Notes: generated from the sequence alone by a model not told the origin. DNA of 64,000 nucleotides from DASZIT01 sp963709665 (GCA_963709665.1 CAVPWU010000002.1:1426001-1490000), one strand, 5' to 3'. Counted from the stretch's first letter, positions 17,059 through 26,435 are shown. A program made the numbers and translations.

Positions 17059-18063
17059 ATGACGACGGACACGGAGGCCACCACGGAGGTCGGCGGTCAG
17101 GTGCCCGCCACGGTGCCCTCCCGCCCGCAGCCCGACTTCGCCGAGGCGGCCGGGCTGGCCCGGGCCCTCCACGCCTCCCTCTCCGAGGTGCTGCTGGGCA
17201 CGCCGACCGCCGTCACCGTGGCGGTGGTGGCCGCCCTCTCCGGCTCCCACCTGCTGATCGAGGACGTGCCCGGGGTGGGTAAGACCGTCCTGGCCCGCGC
17301 CCTGTCCACCACCCTGGGGGCCAGCCTCTCCCGGATCCAGGGCCATCCCGACCTGCTGCCGTCCGACGTCACCGGGGTGACGGTGTTCGCCCAGGACACC
17401 GGGAGCTGGGACTTCCGTCCCGGACCGGTCTTCGCCCACGTCCTCCTCCTCGACGAGCTCAACCGCACGCCGCCCCGCACCCAGTCGGCGCTGCTGGAGA
17501 CCATGGAGGAGGGCCAGGTCACCGTGGACGGCGACACCTGGCCGCTGCCCCGCCCCCATCTGGTCATCGCCACCCAGAACCCGGTGGGCCAGCTCGGCAC
17601 CTACCCGCTGATCGAGAGCCAGCTCGACCGGTTCGGCATGTCCACCTCCATCGGCTACCCGGACGCCGAGGTGGAGACCCGCCTGGTCCTCCACCAGGGG
17701 GGCCGCTACGCGCTGGAGGGCCTCCGCCCGGTCTGCACCCCCGCCCAGTGGGGACGGGTCATCGAGTCCACCGCCGCCGTTCAGGTGGTCACCCCGGTGG
17801 CCGAGTACGCCGTCGCCCTGGTGCGGGCCACCCGCTCGGTGGGGACGGTCCGCCTGGGGGCCAGCCCCCGGGCGGCCATCGCCCTCCTCCGCAGCGCCCA
17901 GGCCTACGCCATCCTCTCCAACCGGGCCTACGTCACCCCCGAGGACCTCCAGGCGGTGGCGGTGCCCTGCCTGGCCCACCGCCTGGTGGCCGAGCCCGGC
18001 GGCGACTCCGGCCGGGACCTGGTGGCCCAGATCGTGGCGGCCACACCGGTCCCCCGCCCGTGA
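17059..18063 (+). CDS. MoxR-family AAA+ ATPase
   Basis: A 334-residue AAA+ ATPase of the MoxR type. Walker A is LIEDVPGVGKTVLARAL near residue 72, Walker B is VLLLDELNRTPPRTQSALLETMEE near 130, and sensor 1 is LVIATQNPVG near 170. MoxR proteins act as chaperones that activate or assemble partner proteins, and the following DUF58 and transglutaminase genes are their regular companions. The ATG was chosen for its ribosome-binding site and because it removes an Arg-rich non-conserved extension. It is the first gene of a three-gene unit joined by GTGA overlaps. Confidence 0.93.
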   Translation: MTTDTEATTEVGGQVPATVPSRPQPDFAEAAGLARALHASLSEVLLGTPTAVTVAVVAALSGSHLLIEDVPGVGKTVLARALSTTLGASLSRIQGHPDLLPSDVTGVTVFAQDTGSWDFRPGPVFAHVLLLDELNRTPPRTQSALLETMEEGQVTVDGDTWPLPRPHLVIATQNPVGQLGTYPLIESQLDRFGMSTSIGYPDAEVETRLVLHQGGRYALEGLRPVCTPAQWGRVIESTAAVQVVTPVAEYAVALVRATRSVGTVRLGASPRAAIALLRSAQAYAILSNRAYVTPEDLQAVAVPCLAHRLVAEPGGDSGRDLVAQIVAATPVPRP

Positions 18064-19211
18064 GCCGGACCCCGTCGTCCGACGACGGGCCGGCCCTCTC
18101 CGTGGCCTTCGGGCTCAGCGCCCTGGTGGTCGGCGTGGTGTCCGGCACCGCCGGGGTGGTGGTGGCCCGCCGGGTGTTCGGGCCCGGCAACGCCGTCATC
18201 GGGGCGGCCATCGGCCTGGCGGTGGGGGTGCCGATCGCCCTGTGGGTGGGGTCGAGCCGCCGCCGCCGGGGCCGGGCGGTCCGGCTCCCCAACGGCCGGC
18301 GGCTGCGCCGGCGCCTCCACCCGGTGCGGTGGCTGGGCCCGGTGTTCGGCAGCCTGCTCACGGTGCTGGCCTGGTCGGCGGTGGCCCACTCCAGCGGTTC
18401 GGGGTGGGTGCAGGCGGTCGGGGCCCTGCTGGCCGCCGTCCTGGTCACCGGGCTCGTCGCCCCCGCCTTCCCCGCCCGCCGGGCGGCCGCCGTCTGCGTC
18501 GACTCGCCGTCCGATGTCACGGCCGGCCGCGCCGCCACCCTCACCCTGGCGGCCGGGGGGCCGCTGCGGGTCACCCCGCTCTTCCCCCCCGGGCCGGTCC
18601 GGCGGGCCGAGGGTCGGACCCGGGGTTCCCGCCCGGTGGAGGTCGAGGTGGTGGCGCCCCGACGGGGGGTGCTGGAGTCGGTGGCCGTCGAGCTGGCCTC
18701 CTCGGCGCCCTTCGGACTGGTGTGGTGGGCCCGGGAGGTGGTGGTGCCCCTGCCCCGGCCGCTGCACGTGGCGCCCCGGGTGGGGCCCCCCGCCCCCCTC
18801 GAGGTCGTCCCCGACGACCACCTGGGTGACGCCGACGACCGGACCCCCTCGATGACCGGCGAGGTCCGGGGCATCCGCCCCTACCGGCCGGGGGACCTCC
18901 GCCGGGCCATCCACTGGCCGGCCACCGCCCACACCGGGGCGCTGATGGTGAGCGAGTCCGAGCAGCCGGTCGACGAGCCGGTGGTGGTGGAGGTGGTCCT
19001 GCCCCCCGACCCGGAGGCGGCCGAGCGGGAGGCCGAGCGGGCCATGTCGACGGCGTCCGGCCTGCTGGCCGCCGGGGTCCCCGTGCTGCTCATCACCCGG
19101 GAGCCGACCGGCCGGCTGGCCCGACCGGTACTCGACCGGGTGGAGCTGGGCCGACGGCTGGCCCGGGCGGTCCCCGCCGGGCCCGCCCCGTCCACCCCGG
19201 CGACGCCGTGA
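18060..19211 (+). CDS. DUF58 membrane protein
   Basis: A 383-residue membrane-anchored protein with hydrophobic helices at about residues 13-60 and 95-140, then a soluble cytoplasmic or extracytoplasmic part. The DUF58 signature is GEVRGIRPYRPGDLRRAIHWPATAHTGALMVSE near residues 265-300, preceded by strands typical of its immunoglobulin-like region. DUF58 proteins carry a von Willebrand A-like fold and pair with MoxR. It overlaps both neighbours by 4 nt, indicating coupled translation. Confidence 0.9.
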   Translation: MSRTPSSDDGPALSVAFGLSALVVGVVSGTAGVVVARRVFGPGNAVIGAAIGLAVGVPIALWVGSSRRRRGRAVRLPNGRRLRRRLHPVRWLGPVFGSLLTVLAWSAVAHSSGSGWVQAVGALLAAVLVTGLVAPAFPARRAAAVCVDSPSDVTAGRAATLTLAAGGPLRVTPLFPPGPVRRAEGRTRGSRPVEVEVVAPRRGVLESVAVELASSAPFGLVWWAREVVVPLPRPLHVAPRVGPPAPLEVVPDDHLGDADDRTPSMTGEVRGIRPYRPGDLRRAIHWPATAHTGALMVSESEQPVDEPVVVEVVLPPDPEAAEREAERAMSTASGLLAAGVPVLLITREPTGRLARPVLDRVELGRRLARAVPAGPAPSTPATP

Positions 19212-21352
19212 CCGTCTGGGAGCGGGTGGTCCAGGCCAACCGGCCCGGCCCCCCGGAGCACTCCGTCCCCTTCCGGATCGCCTCCACCCTGGCGGTGGTG
19301 GTGTCCATCGGCGCCTGCTGGAGCCAGAACGAGCTGTCCGCCCCGGTGGCGGTGTTCGCCATGGTGGCCACCGTGGTCGGCAACCTCCTCTCCTACTGGC
19401 GTCGGCAGCGCCCCTGGGCGGCGGTCAAGCCGATCCTGGCCGTCTGTGTCATCGGCGGCTTCGTCTGGTTCGCCATCACCGTCACCGACACCGCCACCCC
19501 CGGCGACTTCTCCTCCGTCGAGCAGCCGCTGGCCGTGCTGTTCGCCTGGGTGCTGGCCACCCACGCCTTCGACGTCCCCGCCCGCCGGGACGTGGCCTAC
19601 TCGCTGGCCGGATCGGCAGCCCTGATGGCGGTGGCCGCCGCCCAGACCGTCGACTTCTCGCTGGCCGCCTACGTGGTGGCCTGGGTGGCGTGCGGGGTGT
19701 GGGGCCTGGTGGCCATGTGGAAGTCGATGGCCGGCGCCCGCGGAGTGCCCTGGCTGTCGCTGGCTACCGCCGGGGTGGCGGCGGTGGTGCTGACGGTGGT
19801 GTTCGTGTCGGTGCTGCCCGCCCCCCGGGTCTCCACGTCCCTCCTCTTCCCCACCTCCACCCAGGGCGACCAGCCGGCCGACAGCCCGACCAACCTGACC
19901 GACGGGCCGTCGCTCCCCGCCCGGGCGGCCAGCCCCACCGGTCCCACCCGGGTCGGCGGCTACCTGGGCTTCGCCAAGTCGCTCGACACCGGCGTCCGGG
20001 CCTCGCTGGGCAACCAGATCGTCATGCGGGTCCGGGCCACGCAGCCCAGCTTCTGGGTGGGCCAGACCTACGACGAGTGGAACGGGCAGAGCTGGGTGCA
20101 GTCCGCCCAGCCGGCCGACGGCCCCGGCGTCCACAAGCTGACGTCGGGCTCCCCGTACACCATCCCCCTGGCCGCCGACCAGCAGGCGCCCGCCGCCACC
20201 GCCACCACCGATGTCCAGACCTTCTACCTGGCGCAGAGCGGTCCCAACCTGGTGTTCCACGCCGACAACGCCCAGCGGGTCTACCTCGAGTCGGAGCACC
20301 TCTACCTGACCGGTGACGGGACCATCGTGTCGAGCGCCTCGATGGGGGCGGGCACCGTCTACACGGTGGTCTCGGCGGTCAACACCGCCACCGCCGCCCA
20401 GCTCCGGCAGTCCACCGTCCCCCCGCCCGACGGGCTGCCCCCCGCCGCCCTCGACAAGACCCTCCAGGCCCGGTACCTGCAGCTCCCGCCCATGGACCCC
20501 CGGGTGGGCGCCCTGGCCGGCCGGATCACCGCCGGCATCGGCTCGGCCGGCGACCCCGACCCCCACACCTACGACAAGGTCGAGGCCATCGAGCAGTGGA
20601 TGGCCGACCACATCCACTACTCGACCGACATCCCGCCACTGAAGCCGGGCCAGGACGCCGTCTCCACCTTCCTGTTCGGGTCCCGGATCGGGTACTGCGA
20701 GCAGATCTCCACCGCCACCGTGGTGATGCTGCGGTCGCTGGGCATCGACGCCCGGGAGGCGGTGGGCTACGTGCCCGGCTCCTACAACCCGATCACCGAC
20801 CTCTACGACGTGGAGGCCAAGGACGCCCACGCCTGGGTGCAGGTGTGGTTCCCCGGCTACGGCTGGCAGAGCTTCGACCCCACCGCCGACGTCCCCCTGG
20901 CCAACCCCTCGCCCGGGTCGGTGATCGCCAAGAGCCTGGGAGCCCACCTGCGCCACCTGCCGTGGCTCCCCATCGGCCTGGTGCTGGCGGCGGGGGCGGC
21001 CGCCGTGGTGGTGGCCCGCCGGCGGGCCGACCGGCCGCCCACCTGGGCGCACCGGGTGGCGGCCGACCTGGAGCGGGCCGGCGCCCGGGCCGGGGTGTCC
21101 CGGCGACCCGACGAGACGCTGGAGGCCTTCTGCGCCCGGCTGGCCCGGGCCTCCCCCGCCCACCGGGCGGAGCTGGGGGCGGCGGCGGCCACCGTGGAGC
21201 GCTTCGCCTACGGCGGTGTGGAGCCGTCGGCCGACCGCATCGCCGAGGTCACCGCCTTCGCCCACCACCTCCGGATCGCCCGGCGGGGTCAGGCCGAGGT
21301 GAGCGCCAACGCCTCGTCGAACGACGCCCCGGCGGCCAGCAGGGGCCGGTAG
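19208..21352 (+). CDS. Transglutaminase-like membrane protein (TgpA/DUF3488 type)
   Basis: A 714-residue membrane protein. About six transmembrane helices fill residues 25-215, followed by an extracytoplasmic transglutaminase-like core with the catalytic triad Cys in RIGYCEQISTATVVMLRSLGI (about 498), His in DAHAWVQVWFPGYGWQSFDPT (about 541) and the Asp of FDPT (about 556). A further helix near 590 (LPIGLVLAAGAAAVVVA) leads to a cytoplasmic DUF4129-like tail. This is the usual third partner of MoxR-DUF58. Its tail overlaps the ferredoxin reductase gene on the other strand by 64 bp. Role in envelope protein processing is inferred. Confidence 0.92.
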   Translation: MTVWERVVQANRPGPPEHSVPFRIASTLAVVVSIGACWSQNELSAPVAVFAMVATVVGNLLSYWRRQRPWAAVKPILAVCVIGGFVWFAITVTDTATPGDFSSVEQPLAVLFAWVLATHAFDVPARRDVAYSLAGSAALMAVAAAQTVDFSLAAYVVAWVACGVWGLVAMWKSMAGARGVPWLSLATAGVAAVVLTVVFVSVLPAPRVSTSLLFPTSTQGDQPADSPTNLTDGPSLPARAASPTGPTRVGGYLGFAKSLDTGVRASLGNQIVMRVRATQPSFWVGQTYDEWNGQSWVQSAQPADGPGVHKLTSGSPYTIPLAADQQAPAATATTDVQTFYLAQSGPNLVFHADNAQRVYLESEHLYLTGDGTIVSSASMGAGTVYTVVSAVNTATAAQLRQSTVPPPDGLPPAALDKTLQARYLQLPPMDPRVGALAGRITAGIGSAGDPDPHTYDKVEAIEQWMADHIHYSTDIPPLKPGQDAVSTFLFGSRIGYCEQISTATVVMLRSLGIDAREAVGYVPGSYNPITDLYDVEAKDAHAWVQVWFPGYGWQSFDPTADVPLANPSPGSVIAKSLGAHLRHLPWLPIGLVLAAGAAAVVVARRRADRPPTWAHRVAADLERAGARAGVSRRPDETLEAFCARLARASPAHRAELGAAAATVERFAYGGVEPSADRIAEVTAFAHHLRIARRGQAEVSANASSNDAPAASRGR

Positions 21353-22524
21353 GCCATCAGCTGGCGCGGGCGGGAGATGGCCAGCACGGCGGCCAGGCGG
21401 TCGCCCCGCCGGTAGAGGGCCACCAGCTTGCCCTCGGCTTCGGAACCGTCGACCACCACCACCTCGTCGTCGGGGGAGGTCCGCCCGATGACCTGGATCT
21501 TGGAGGTGTACTGGTCCGACCAGAAGAAGGGCACCGGGGCGTAGGGCTCGGCGGCCGCCGAGCCGGCCAGCAGGTTCCGGGCGGCGGCCGCCCCGCCCTC
21601 GGCGGCGTTGGTCCAGTGCTCGAGGCGGAGGTCCTCGTGCGTCAACGGATGGGTCCAGCGGGCCAGGTCCCCGGCCGCCACCACCCGGTCGCCGGCGAAC
21701 AGGCGGTCCGAGCAGACCACCCCGTCGCGGAGGGTGAGGCCGGAGCCCTCCAGCCAGCCCACCTCCGGGACCACCCCGATCCCCACCACCACCACGTCGG
21801 CCTCCACGGCGGTGCCGTCGGCCAGGTGGACGGTGGTGGGGCCGCCGGGTGCCGACGCCGCCTCCACCCGGTCCACGCCCACCCCGAGCCGGAGGGCCAC
21901 GCCGGCGTTGCGGTGGAGGTCGGCGCAGACCTCCCCCATCTGCTCACCGATGACCCGGCCCAGCGGGGTGGGGAGCGCCTCGATGACCGTGACGTCGGCC
22001 CCCAGGCCATGGCAGGTGGCGGCCACCTCGGCGCCGATGAACCCGGCCCCGATCACCGCCACCCGGGGCCGGTCCCCGGCGGCGGCCAGCCCCTCCCGAA
22101 TGGCCTGGGCGTCGTCGAGGGTCCGGAGGGTCCGTACCCCGGCCATCCCCTCGGTGCCGGGCAGCTGGCGGGGGGTGGCCCCGGTGGCGATGACCAGGCC
22201 GCCGTAGGGGAGGTCGGTACCGTCGGCCAGGTGCACCACCCGGTCCCCGGTGTCGAGGCCGGTGGCCCGCACCCCGAGGCGGAACTCGAGGCCCAGGGTG
22301 TCGAGGGCGTCGGGGGCGTGGTGGTGGATGCGCAGGGCGTCCCACTTCCCGGACAGGAACTGCTTGGACAGCGGCGGCCGGTCGTAGGGGGCGTGGATCT
22401 CGTCCCCCAGGATGACCACCGGTCCCGGGTGGCCCTCGTGGCGGACCTCCTCGGCGGCCCGCAGGCCGGCCAGGGAGGCCCCCACCACCACCACCGTCTC
22501 GTCGGGGCCCAGGGGGGCGCTCAC
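21289..22524 (-). CDS. NAD(P)/FAD-dependent ferredoxin reductase
   Basis: A 411-residue flavoprotein of the rubredoxin/ferredoxin reductase family. The FAD-binding motif VVVVGASLAGLRAAEEVR is near residue 12, PYDRPPLSKQFLSG near 48, the NAD-binding GAGFIGAEVAATCHGLGADVTVIE near 150, and GDRVVAAGDLARW near 275. Such enzymes move electrons from NAD(P)H to a ferredoxin that serves an oxygenase or P450. The GTG start overlaps the metallo-hydrolase stop. No ferredoxin gene is adjacent; partners must lie elsewhere. Confidence 0.9.
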   Translation of the reverse strand: MSAPLGPDETVVVVGASLAGLRAAEEVRHEGHPGPVVILGDEIHAPYDRPPLSKQFLSGKWDALRIHHHAPDALDTLGLEFRLGVRATGLDTGDRVVHLADGTDLPYGGLVIATGATPRQLPGTEGMAGVRTLRTLDDAQAIREGLAAAGDRPRVAVIGAGFIGAEVAATCHGLGADVTVIEALPTPLGRVIGEQMGEVCADLHRNAGVALRLGVGVDRVEAASAPGGPTTVHLADGTAVEADVVVVGIGVVPEVGWLEGSGLTLRDGVVCSDRLFAGDRVVAAGDLARWTHPLTHEDLRLEHWTNAAEGGAAAARNLLAGSAAAEPYAPVPFFWSDQYTSKIQVIGRTSPDDEVVVVDGSEAEGKLVALYRRGDRLAAVLAISRPRQLMAYRPLLAAGASFDEALALTSA

Positions 22525-23261
22525 CGGCCGAACACCGAGAGCCACTGCTCGGGCGAGCGCAGCTGGAACACCACGTTGTGCTCGCGGGTGGCCCCCAGGG
22601 TGGCCGACGGCTCGGCCGAGTAGAGGTGGCCGGGGTAGAGGATGGTGTCGTCGGGGACCTTGGCCAGGCGGGTGGTCAGGGACTCGTACATCTGCGCGGG
22701 ATCGCCCCCGGGCAGGTCGGTCCGGCCGCAGCCGTCGAGGAAGAGGGTGTCGCCGGCCACCAGGCGGCCGTCCACCAGGAAGCACTGGCTGCCCGGGGTG
22801 TGGCCGGGGGTGTGGAGGAGGGTGACGCCCACCTCCCCCACCGTCACCACGTCCCCGCCGGCGTGGTGGACCAGGACGTCAGCACCCACCCCGGCGGAGC
22901 GCTCCACCCAGGGGGCCTCGTCGGCCTGCACGTGGACCGGCACGTCGACCGACTCGAGCAGCCGGGCCACCCCCTCCACGTTGAACCCGAACATGTCGCC
23001 GCCCAGGTGGTCCGGGTGGTAGTGGGTGCCGAGCACGCCGACGCACCGCATGCCGTCGGCGGCCAGCACGGCCAGCAGGTCGTCCACGCCGTAGGCCGGG
23101 TCGACGATCACCGCCTCGCCGGTGGACCGGTCCCCGATCAGGTAGACGAAGTTGACCATCTGGAGGGCGACGGGGTCCCCCACCGCGAAGTCCCGGCCGG
23201 CCAGCAGCTGGCGGAAGTAGAGGCGGTCGGTGGACGGCGACGGGGGGGCGGGCTCGGTCAC
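22521..23261 (-). CDS. Metallo-beta-lactamase fold hydrolase (glyoxalase II / persulfide dioxygenase type)
   Basis: A 246-residue metallo-hydrolase. Metal ligands are seen in GVLGTHYHPDHLGGDMFGF near residue 78, LLHTPGHTPGSQCFLV near 150, VAGDTLFLDGCGRTDLPGGDPAQMYESL near 168 and ILYPGHLYS near 208. The GRTDLPGGD segment is common in persulfide dioxygenases and related thiolesterases, so either glutathione/mycothiol thioester hydrolysis or sulfur metabolism is possible. The start GTG sits inside the def stop (GTGA), placing it in the same transcript. Confidence 0.88.
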   Translation of the reverse strand: MTEPAPPSPSTDRLYFRQLLAGRDFAVGDPVALQMVNFVYLIGDRSTGEAVIVDPAYGVDDLLAVLAADGMRCVGVLGTHYHPDHLGGDMFGFNVEGVARLLESVDVPVHVQADEAPWVERSAGVGADVLVHHAGGDVVTVGEVGVTLLHTPGHTPGSQCFLVDGRLVAGDTLFLDGCGRTDLPGGDPAQMYESLTTRLAKVPDDTILYPGHLYSAEPSATLGATREHNVVFQLRSPEQWLSVFGR

Positions 23262-23758
23262 CGGTACACCTTACGGGGAAAGACACAGTGGGGACCGGAG
23301 GTCCGGTCGAGAAAGACCAGGCCGTCGAGGTGGTCCAGCTCGTGGAGGACGGCCCGGGCCTCGAAGGCGTCCACCTCCAGCGTGCGGCGGCCACCGGTCT
23401 CGTCGAGGCCGGTGACGGTGACCCGGGTGGCGCGGGCCACGTCGCCGGTCAGGTCGGGGACCGACATGCACCCCTCGCGGGCCGTCTCGGGGTCGGAGGC
23501 CACCACCAGCTCGGGGTCGAAGAGGACGAAGGTGCCGTGGCACGAGCGCGCCTTGCGGTGGCCGGTGACGTCCACCACGAAGGCCCGGAGCCCCACCCCG
23601 ATCTGGGGGGCGGCCAGGCCCACGCACCCCGGGGAGACCCGCATGGTGTCGACCAGGTCGACCCCCAGGCGGCGGGCGTCGTCGTCCACGGTGCCCACCG
23701 GGCGCGCCGGGGTGGTGAGGACGGGCTGGGGCAGGGTCACCACCGGTCGGACAGGCAC
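23258..23758 (-). CDS. def: Peptide deformylase
   Basis: A 166-residue metalloenzyme that removes the N-formyl group from nascent proteins. The three signature motifs are present: GLAAPQIG near residue 47, EGCMSVP near 94 (metal-binding Cys), and HELDHLDG near 138 (catalytic Glu and metal-binding His pair, HExxH). Length is normal. It is followed by the metallo-hydrolase with a 4-nt overlap. Confidence 0.96.
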   Translation of the reverse strand: MPVRPVVTLPQPVLTTPARPVGTVDDDARRLGVDLVDTMRVSPGCVGLAAPQIGVGLRAFVVDVTGHRKARSCHGTFVLFDPELVVASDPETAREGCMSVPDLTGDVARATRVTVTGLDETGGRRTLEVDAFEARAVLHELDHLDGLVFLDRTSGPHCVFPRKVYR

Positions 23759-23767
23759 AGCGGGCGG

Positions 23768-24346
23768 CTACAGGACGTCGAGCTCGACCCGGTGGGCATG
23801 GCACTGGACCCCGAAGGCCTCCACCGACCGGCAGACCTCGGCCACCGACGGCTCCGGGTCGCCACCGGGCGGGAAGGCCACCGTCACCGTCAGCACGTAG
23901 ACCGGGGCGTCGGCCGATCCCACCAGGCGGGTGGCCAGATCGACGATGTTGCCCCCGGCCCTCCCCAGGGCGTCGGTGGCCCGGTGGACGATGCCGGGCC
24001 GGTCGGCCCCGTGGACGGAGAAGGCGAAGAGCTCGCCGTCGGCCGGCTCCCCGGTGGGCGGCGGGGTGCCGGCCCCGGGCACCGGCCGCACCACCACCAC
24101 CAGGTCGAGGCGGGCGGCCACCGGGGCCAGGGCCTCCTCGACGGCGGCGGCATCCAGGCCGGCGGGGACGGCCACGATCAGCAGCACGGCGAACTGGCCC
24201 CGGAGGATGCTCATGGTGGAGTCCTCGAGGTTGCAGCCCAGCTCCTCGAGGGCACCGGTGAGACCGGCCACGATGCCGGGCCGGTCGACCCCCACCGCGG
24301 TGAGGGCCACCCGGTCGCCGGTGGGGGGCTGGGGGTCGGTCGGCAT
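23768..24346 (-). CDS. Tandem ACT-domain protein (GcvR-like)
   Basis: A 192-residue protein made of two ACT domains. The first begins VALTAVGVDRPGIVAGLTGALEELGCNLEDSTMSILRGQFAVLLIV and the second FAFSVHGADRPGIVHRATDALGRAGGNIVDLATRL; the repeated DRPGIV is the diagnostic turn. Proteins of this form (glycine cleavage regulator GcvR type) bind amino acids and regulate partner proteins. The ATG at 24346 is used; an ATG at 24364 in the same frame is possible. It ends 10 bp before def, probably in the same operon. Confidence 0.88.
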   Translation of the reverse strand: MPTDPQPPTGDRVALTAVGVDRPGIVAGLTGALEELGCNLEDSTMSILRGQFAVLLIVAVPAGLDAAAVEEALAPVAARLDLVVVVRPVPGAGTPPPTGEPADGELFAFSVHGADRPGIVHRATDALGRAGGNIVDLATRLVGSADAPVYVLTVTVAFPPGGDPEPSVAEVCRSVEAFGVQCHAHRVELDVL

Positions 24347-24475
24347 CCGCCTGTTGTAGCCCATCCCCCCGGCCTCGGCGAGCGGTCGGGGCGCCGGCCC
24401 GCCGGCGGACCTACAGTGCGGGGACCGACCGGAGCCCGCCCGTCCGGTCGGCTGAACGCCCGAAGGAGGACCGCC

Positions 24476-26071
24476 GTGACCGAGACCACGCCGCCGGCGT
24501 CCGGCCCGGGACCGACCAGCGCCACCGGGATGCTCCGGGGACTGGCCGCCTCGCAGCCCGATGCCCCGATGCTGACCCTCGGGGACCGGACCCTCACCTG
24601 GGGGGAGCTCTTCCGGCGGGCCCGGCGGGTGAGCCAGGCACTGGCCGCCGAGGGGGTCGGGCCCGGGGACCGGGTGGCCTTCCTCGACCGCAACAGCATC
24701 GAGTACTTCGAGGTGTTCTTCGGGTGTGCCCTGATGGGGGCGGTGGCGGTGGCGGTGAACTGGCGCCTGGCCCCGGCCGAGATGGCCGACATCCTGGTGG
24801 ACAGCACGGCTCCGGTGGCCTTCTACGGCCCGGAGTACGGCGATGCCGTCAAGGAGATCGCCGCCCTCACCGACTCGGTGCGGAGCTGGGTGCCCCTCGA
24901 CGGGTTCGACGACTGGCTCGACGTCCACGCCGACGCCGATCCGCCCGACCCCGGGTTCGAGCCGGGCCCCGACGACGTGGTGATCCAGCTCTACACCTCG
25001 GGGACCACCGGCCTGCCCAAGGGCGTCATGATCACCGGCCGGAACATCACCACCGTCCTGGTGGAGGCGGACAAGGTGTTCCACATCGGGGCGGACACCG
25101 TCTCGCTGGTGGCCATGCCCCTCTTCCACATCGGCGGGACGGGGTGGGCGCTGGGTGGCATGTCCCGGGGCGGCCACTCGGTGATCCTGCGGGACATCGA
25201 TCCGGCCGCCATGCTGGCGCTGGTCGAGAAGCACCGGATCACCGAGACCTTCGTGGTGCCGGCCGTGCTGATGTTCGTGCTGGCCACCCCGGAGCTGGCC
25301 TCCACCGACGTCAGCTCCCTGCGCACCGTCTTCTACGGCGCCGCTCCGGTCAGCGAGGACCTGCTGACCAAGTCGATGGAGGCGCTGGGATGCGACTTCG
25401 CCCAGGTCTACGGGCTGACCGAGACCACCGGGGCGATCACCTCCCTGCTGCCGGAGGACCACGACCCCCGCGGTCCCCGGTCGCGCCTGCTGCAGTCGGC
25501 GGGCCGGGCGCTCCCCCACGTGGAGCTGCGGGTCGTGGACCCGGAGTCGGGCGGGGAGCTGCCCGTGGGGTCGGTCGGCGAGATCTGGACCCGCTCCGGC
25601 CAGAACATGGCGGGCTACTGGAACAAGCCGGACGCCACCAGGGAGGTCCTCTCCGAGGACGGCTGGTTCCGGACCGGCGACGCCGGGTGGGTGGACGCCG
25701 ACGGGTACGTGTTCCTCCACGACCGCATCAAGGACATGATCGTGTCGGGAGGCGAGAACGTCTACCCGGCCGAGGTGGAGAACGCCCTGCTCTCCCACGC
25801 GGCGGTGGCCGACGCCGCGGTGATCGGGGTCCCCGACGACCGGTGGGGGGAGACGGTGAAGGCCATCGTGGTGCGGACGCCGGACGCCCCCGCCGACGAC
25901 GCCGAGCTGGCCGCCGACATCATCGCCGCCACCCGGGAGCGGCTGGCGCACTACAAGTGCCCGACGTCGGTGGACTTCGTCGAGGTCCTCCCCCGCAACC
26001 CGACCGGCAAGATCCTCAAACGCGAGCTGCGCGCCCCGTACTGGGAGGGCCGGACCCGGAAGGTGAGCTGA
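24476..26071 (+). CDS. Long/medium-chain acyl-CoA ligase (FadD-like)
   Basis: A 531-residue ANL ligase. The P-loop is YTSGTTGLPKGVMI near residue 178, then VYGLTETTGAITSLLPEDHDPRGPRSRLLQSAGR near 315, GWFRTGD near 397, DRIKDMIVSGGENVYPAEVE near 418 and the catalytic lysine in PTGKILKREL near 512. It starts at a GTG behind a textbook GAAGGAGGACC. The protein resembles fatty-acid CoA ligases of the FadD13/FadD35 sort rather than FadD3. It stands alone, divergent from the ACT gene and convergent with xseB. Confidence 0.92.
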   Translation: MTETTPPASGPGPTSATGMLRGLAASQPDAPMLTLGDRTLTWGELFRRARRVSQALAAEGVGPGDRVAFLDRNSIEYFEVFFGCALMGAVAVAVNWRLAPAEMADILVDSTAPVAFYGPEYGDAVKEIAALTDSVRSWVPLDGFDDWLDVHADADPPDPGFEPGPDDVVIQLYTSGTTGLPKGVMITGRNITTVLVEADKVFHIGADTVSLVAMPLFHIGGTGWALGGMSRGGHSVILRDIDPAAMLALVEKHRITETFVVPAVLMFVLATPELASTDVSSLRTVFYGAAPVSEDLLTKSMEALGCDFAQVYGLTETTGAITSLLPEDHDPRGPRSRLLQSAGRALPHVELRVVDPESGGELPVGSVGEIWTRSGQNMAGYWNKPDATREVLSEDGWFRTGDAGWVDADGYVFLHDRIKDMIVSGGENVYPAEVENALLSHAAVADAAVIGVPDDRWGETVKAIVVRTPDAPADDAELAADIIAATRERLAHYKCPTSVDFVEVLPRNPTGKILKRELRAPYWEGRTRKVS

Positions 26072-26084
26072 CCGGACCGTCCGG
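26072..26084. terminator. Palindrome between convergent acyl-CoA ligase and xseB
   Basis: CCGGACcGTCCGG is a perfect inverted repeat placed directly after the ligase stop codon and 10 bp from the xseB stop. It could terminate both genes, though it has a minimal loop and no U-tract. Confidence 0.35.
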
Positions 26085-26093
26085 GCCCCGGGA

Positions 26094-26435
26094 TCAGAAC
26101 AGCCCGGTGGGGGCCTCCCCGTCGGACTCCACATCGATCTCGACGATCTCGATCTCCTCGATCTCCTCGACCTCGAACCCGATGTCGTCGTCGGGCCGGC
26201 CCACCGCCTCGAGCCGGGGCACCAGCTCCTCCACCTGCATCCGGGTCCGCCGGAGCCGGCGGTCGAGCTCGTCGACGATGGAGGTGGCACGCTCGAGCCG
26301 CTCCACCAGCCGGTCGACGTCGATCACGCCGGCCTCGAACTCCTCGATGATGGCGTCGAGCTCGGCGCTGGCCTCCGAGTAGCTGAGCGCCGCCACGCCG
26401 TCGTCGGCGTCGTCGCCCTGGTGGGTGGGGGTCAT
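26094..26435 (-). CDS. xseB: Exodeoxyribonuclease VII small subunit
   Basis: A 113-residue protein. The core SYSEASAELDAIIEEFEAGVIDVDRLVERLERATSIVDELDRRLRRTRMQVEEL is the XseB helical domain that forms the stalk binding XseA. About 40 extra residues follow, ending in a highly acidic Ile/Glu tail (EVEEIEEIEIVEIDVESD) not usual for XseB. Its ATG overlaps the xseA stop (ATGA), consistent with coupled synthesis of the two subunits. Confidence 0.9.
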   Translation of the reverse strand: MTPTHQGDDADDGVAALSYSEASAELDAIIEEFEAGVIDVDRLVERLERATSIVDELDRRLRRTRMQVEELVPRLEAVGRPDDDIGFEVEEIEEIEIVEIDVESDGEAPTGLF

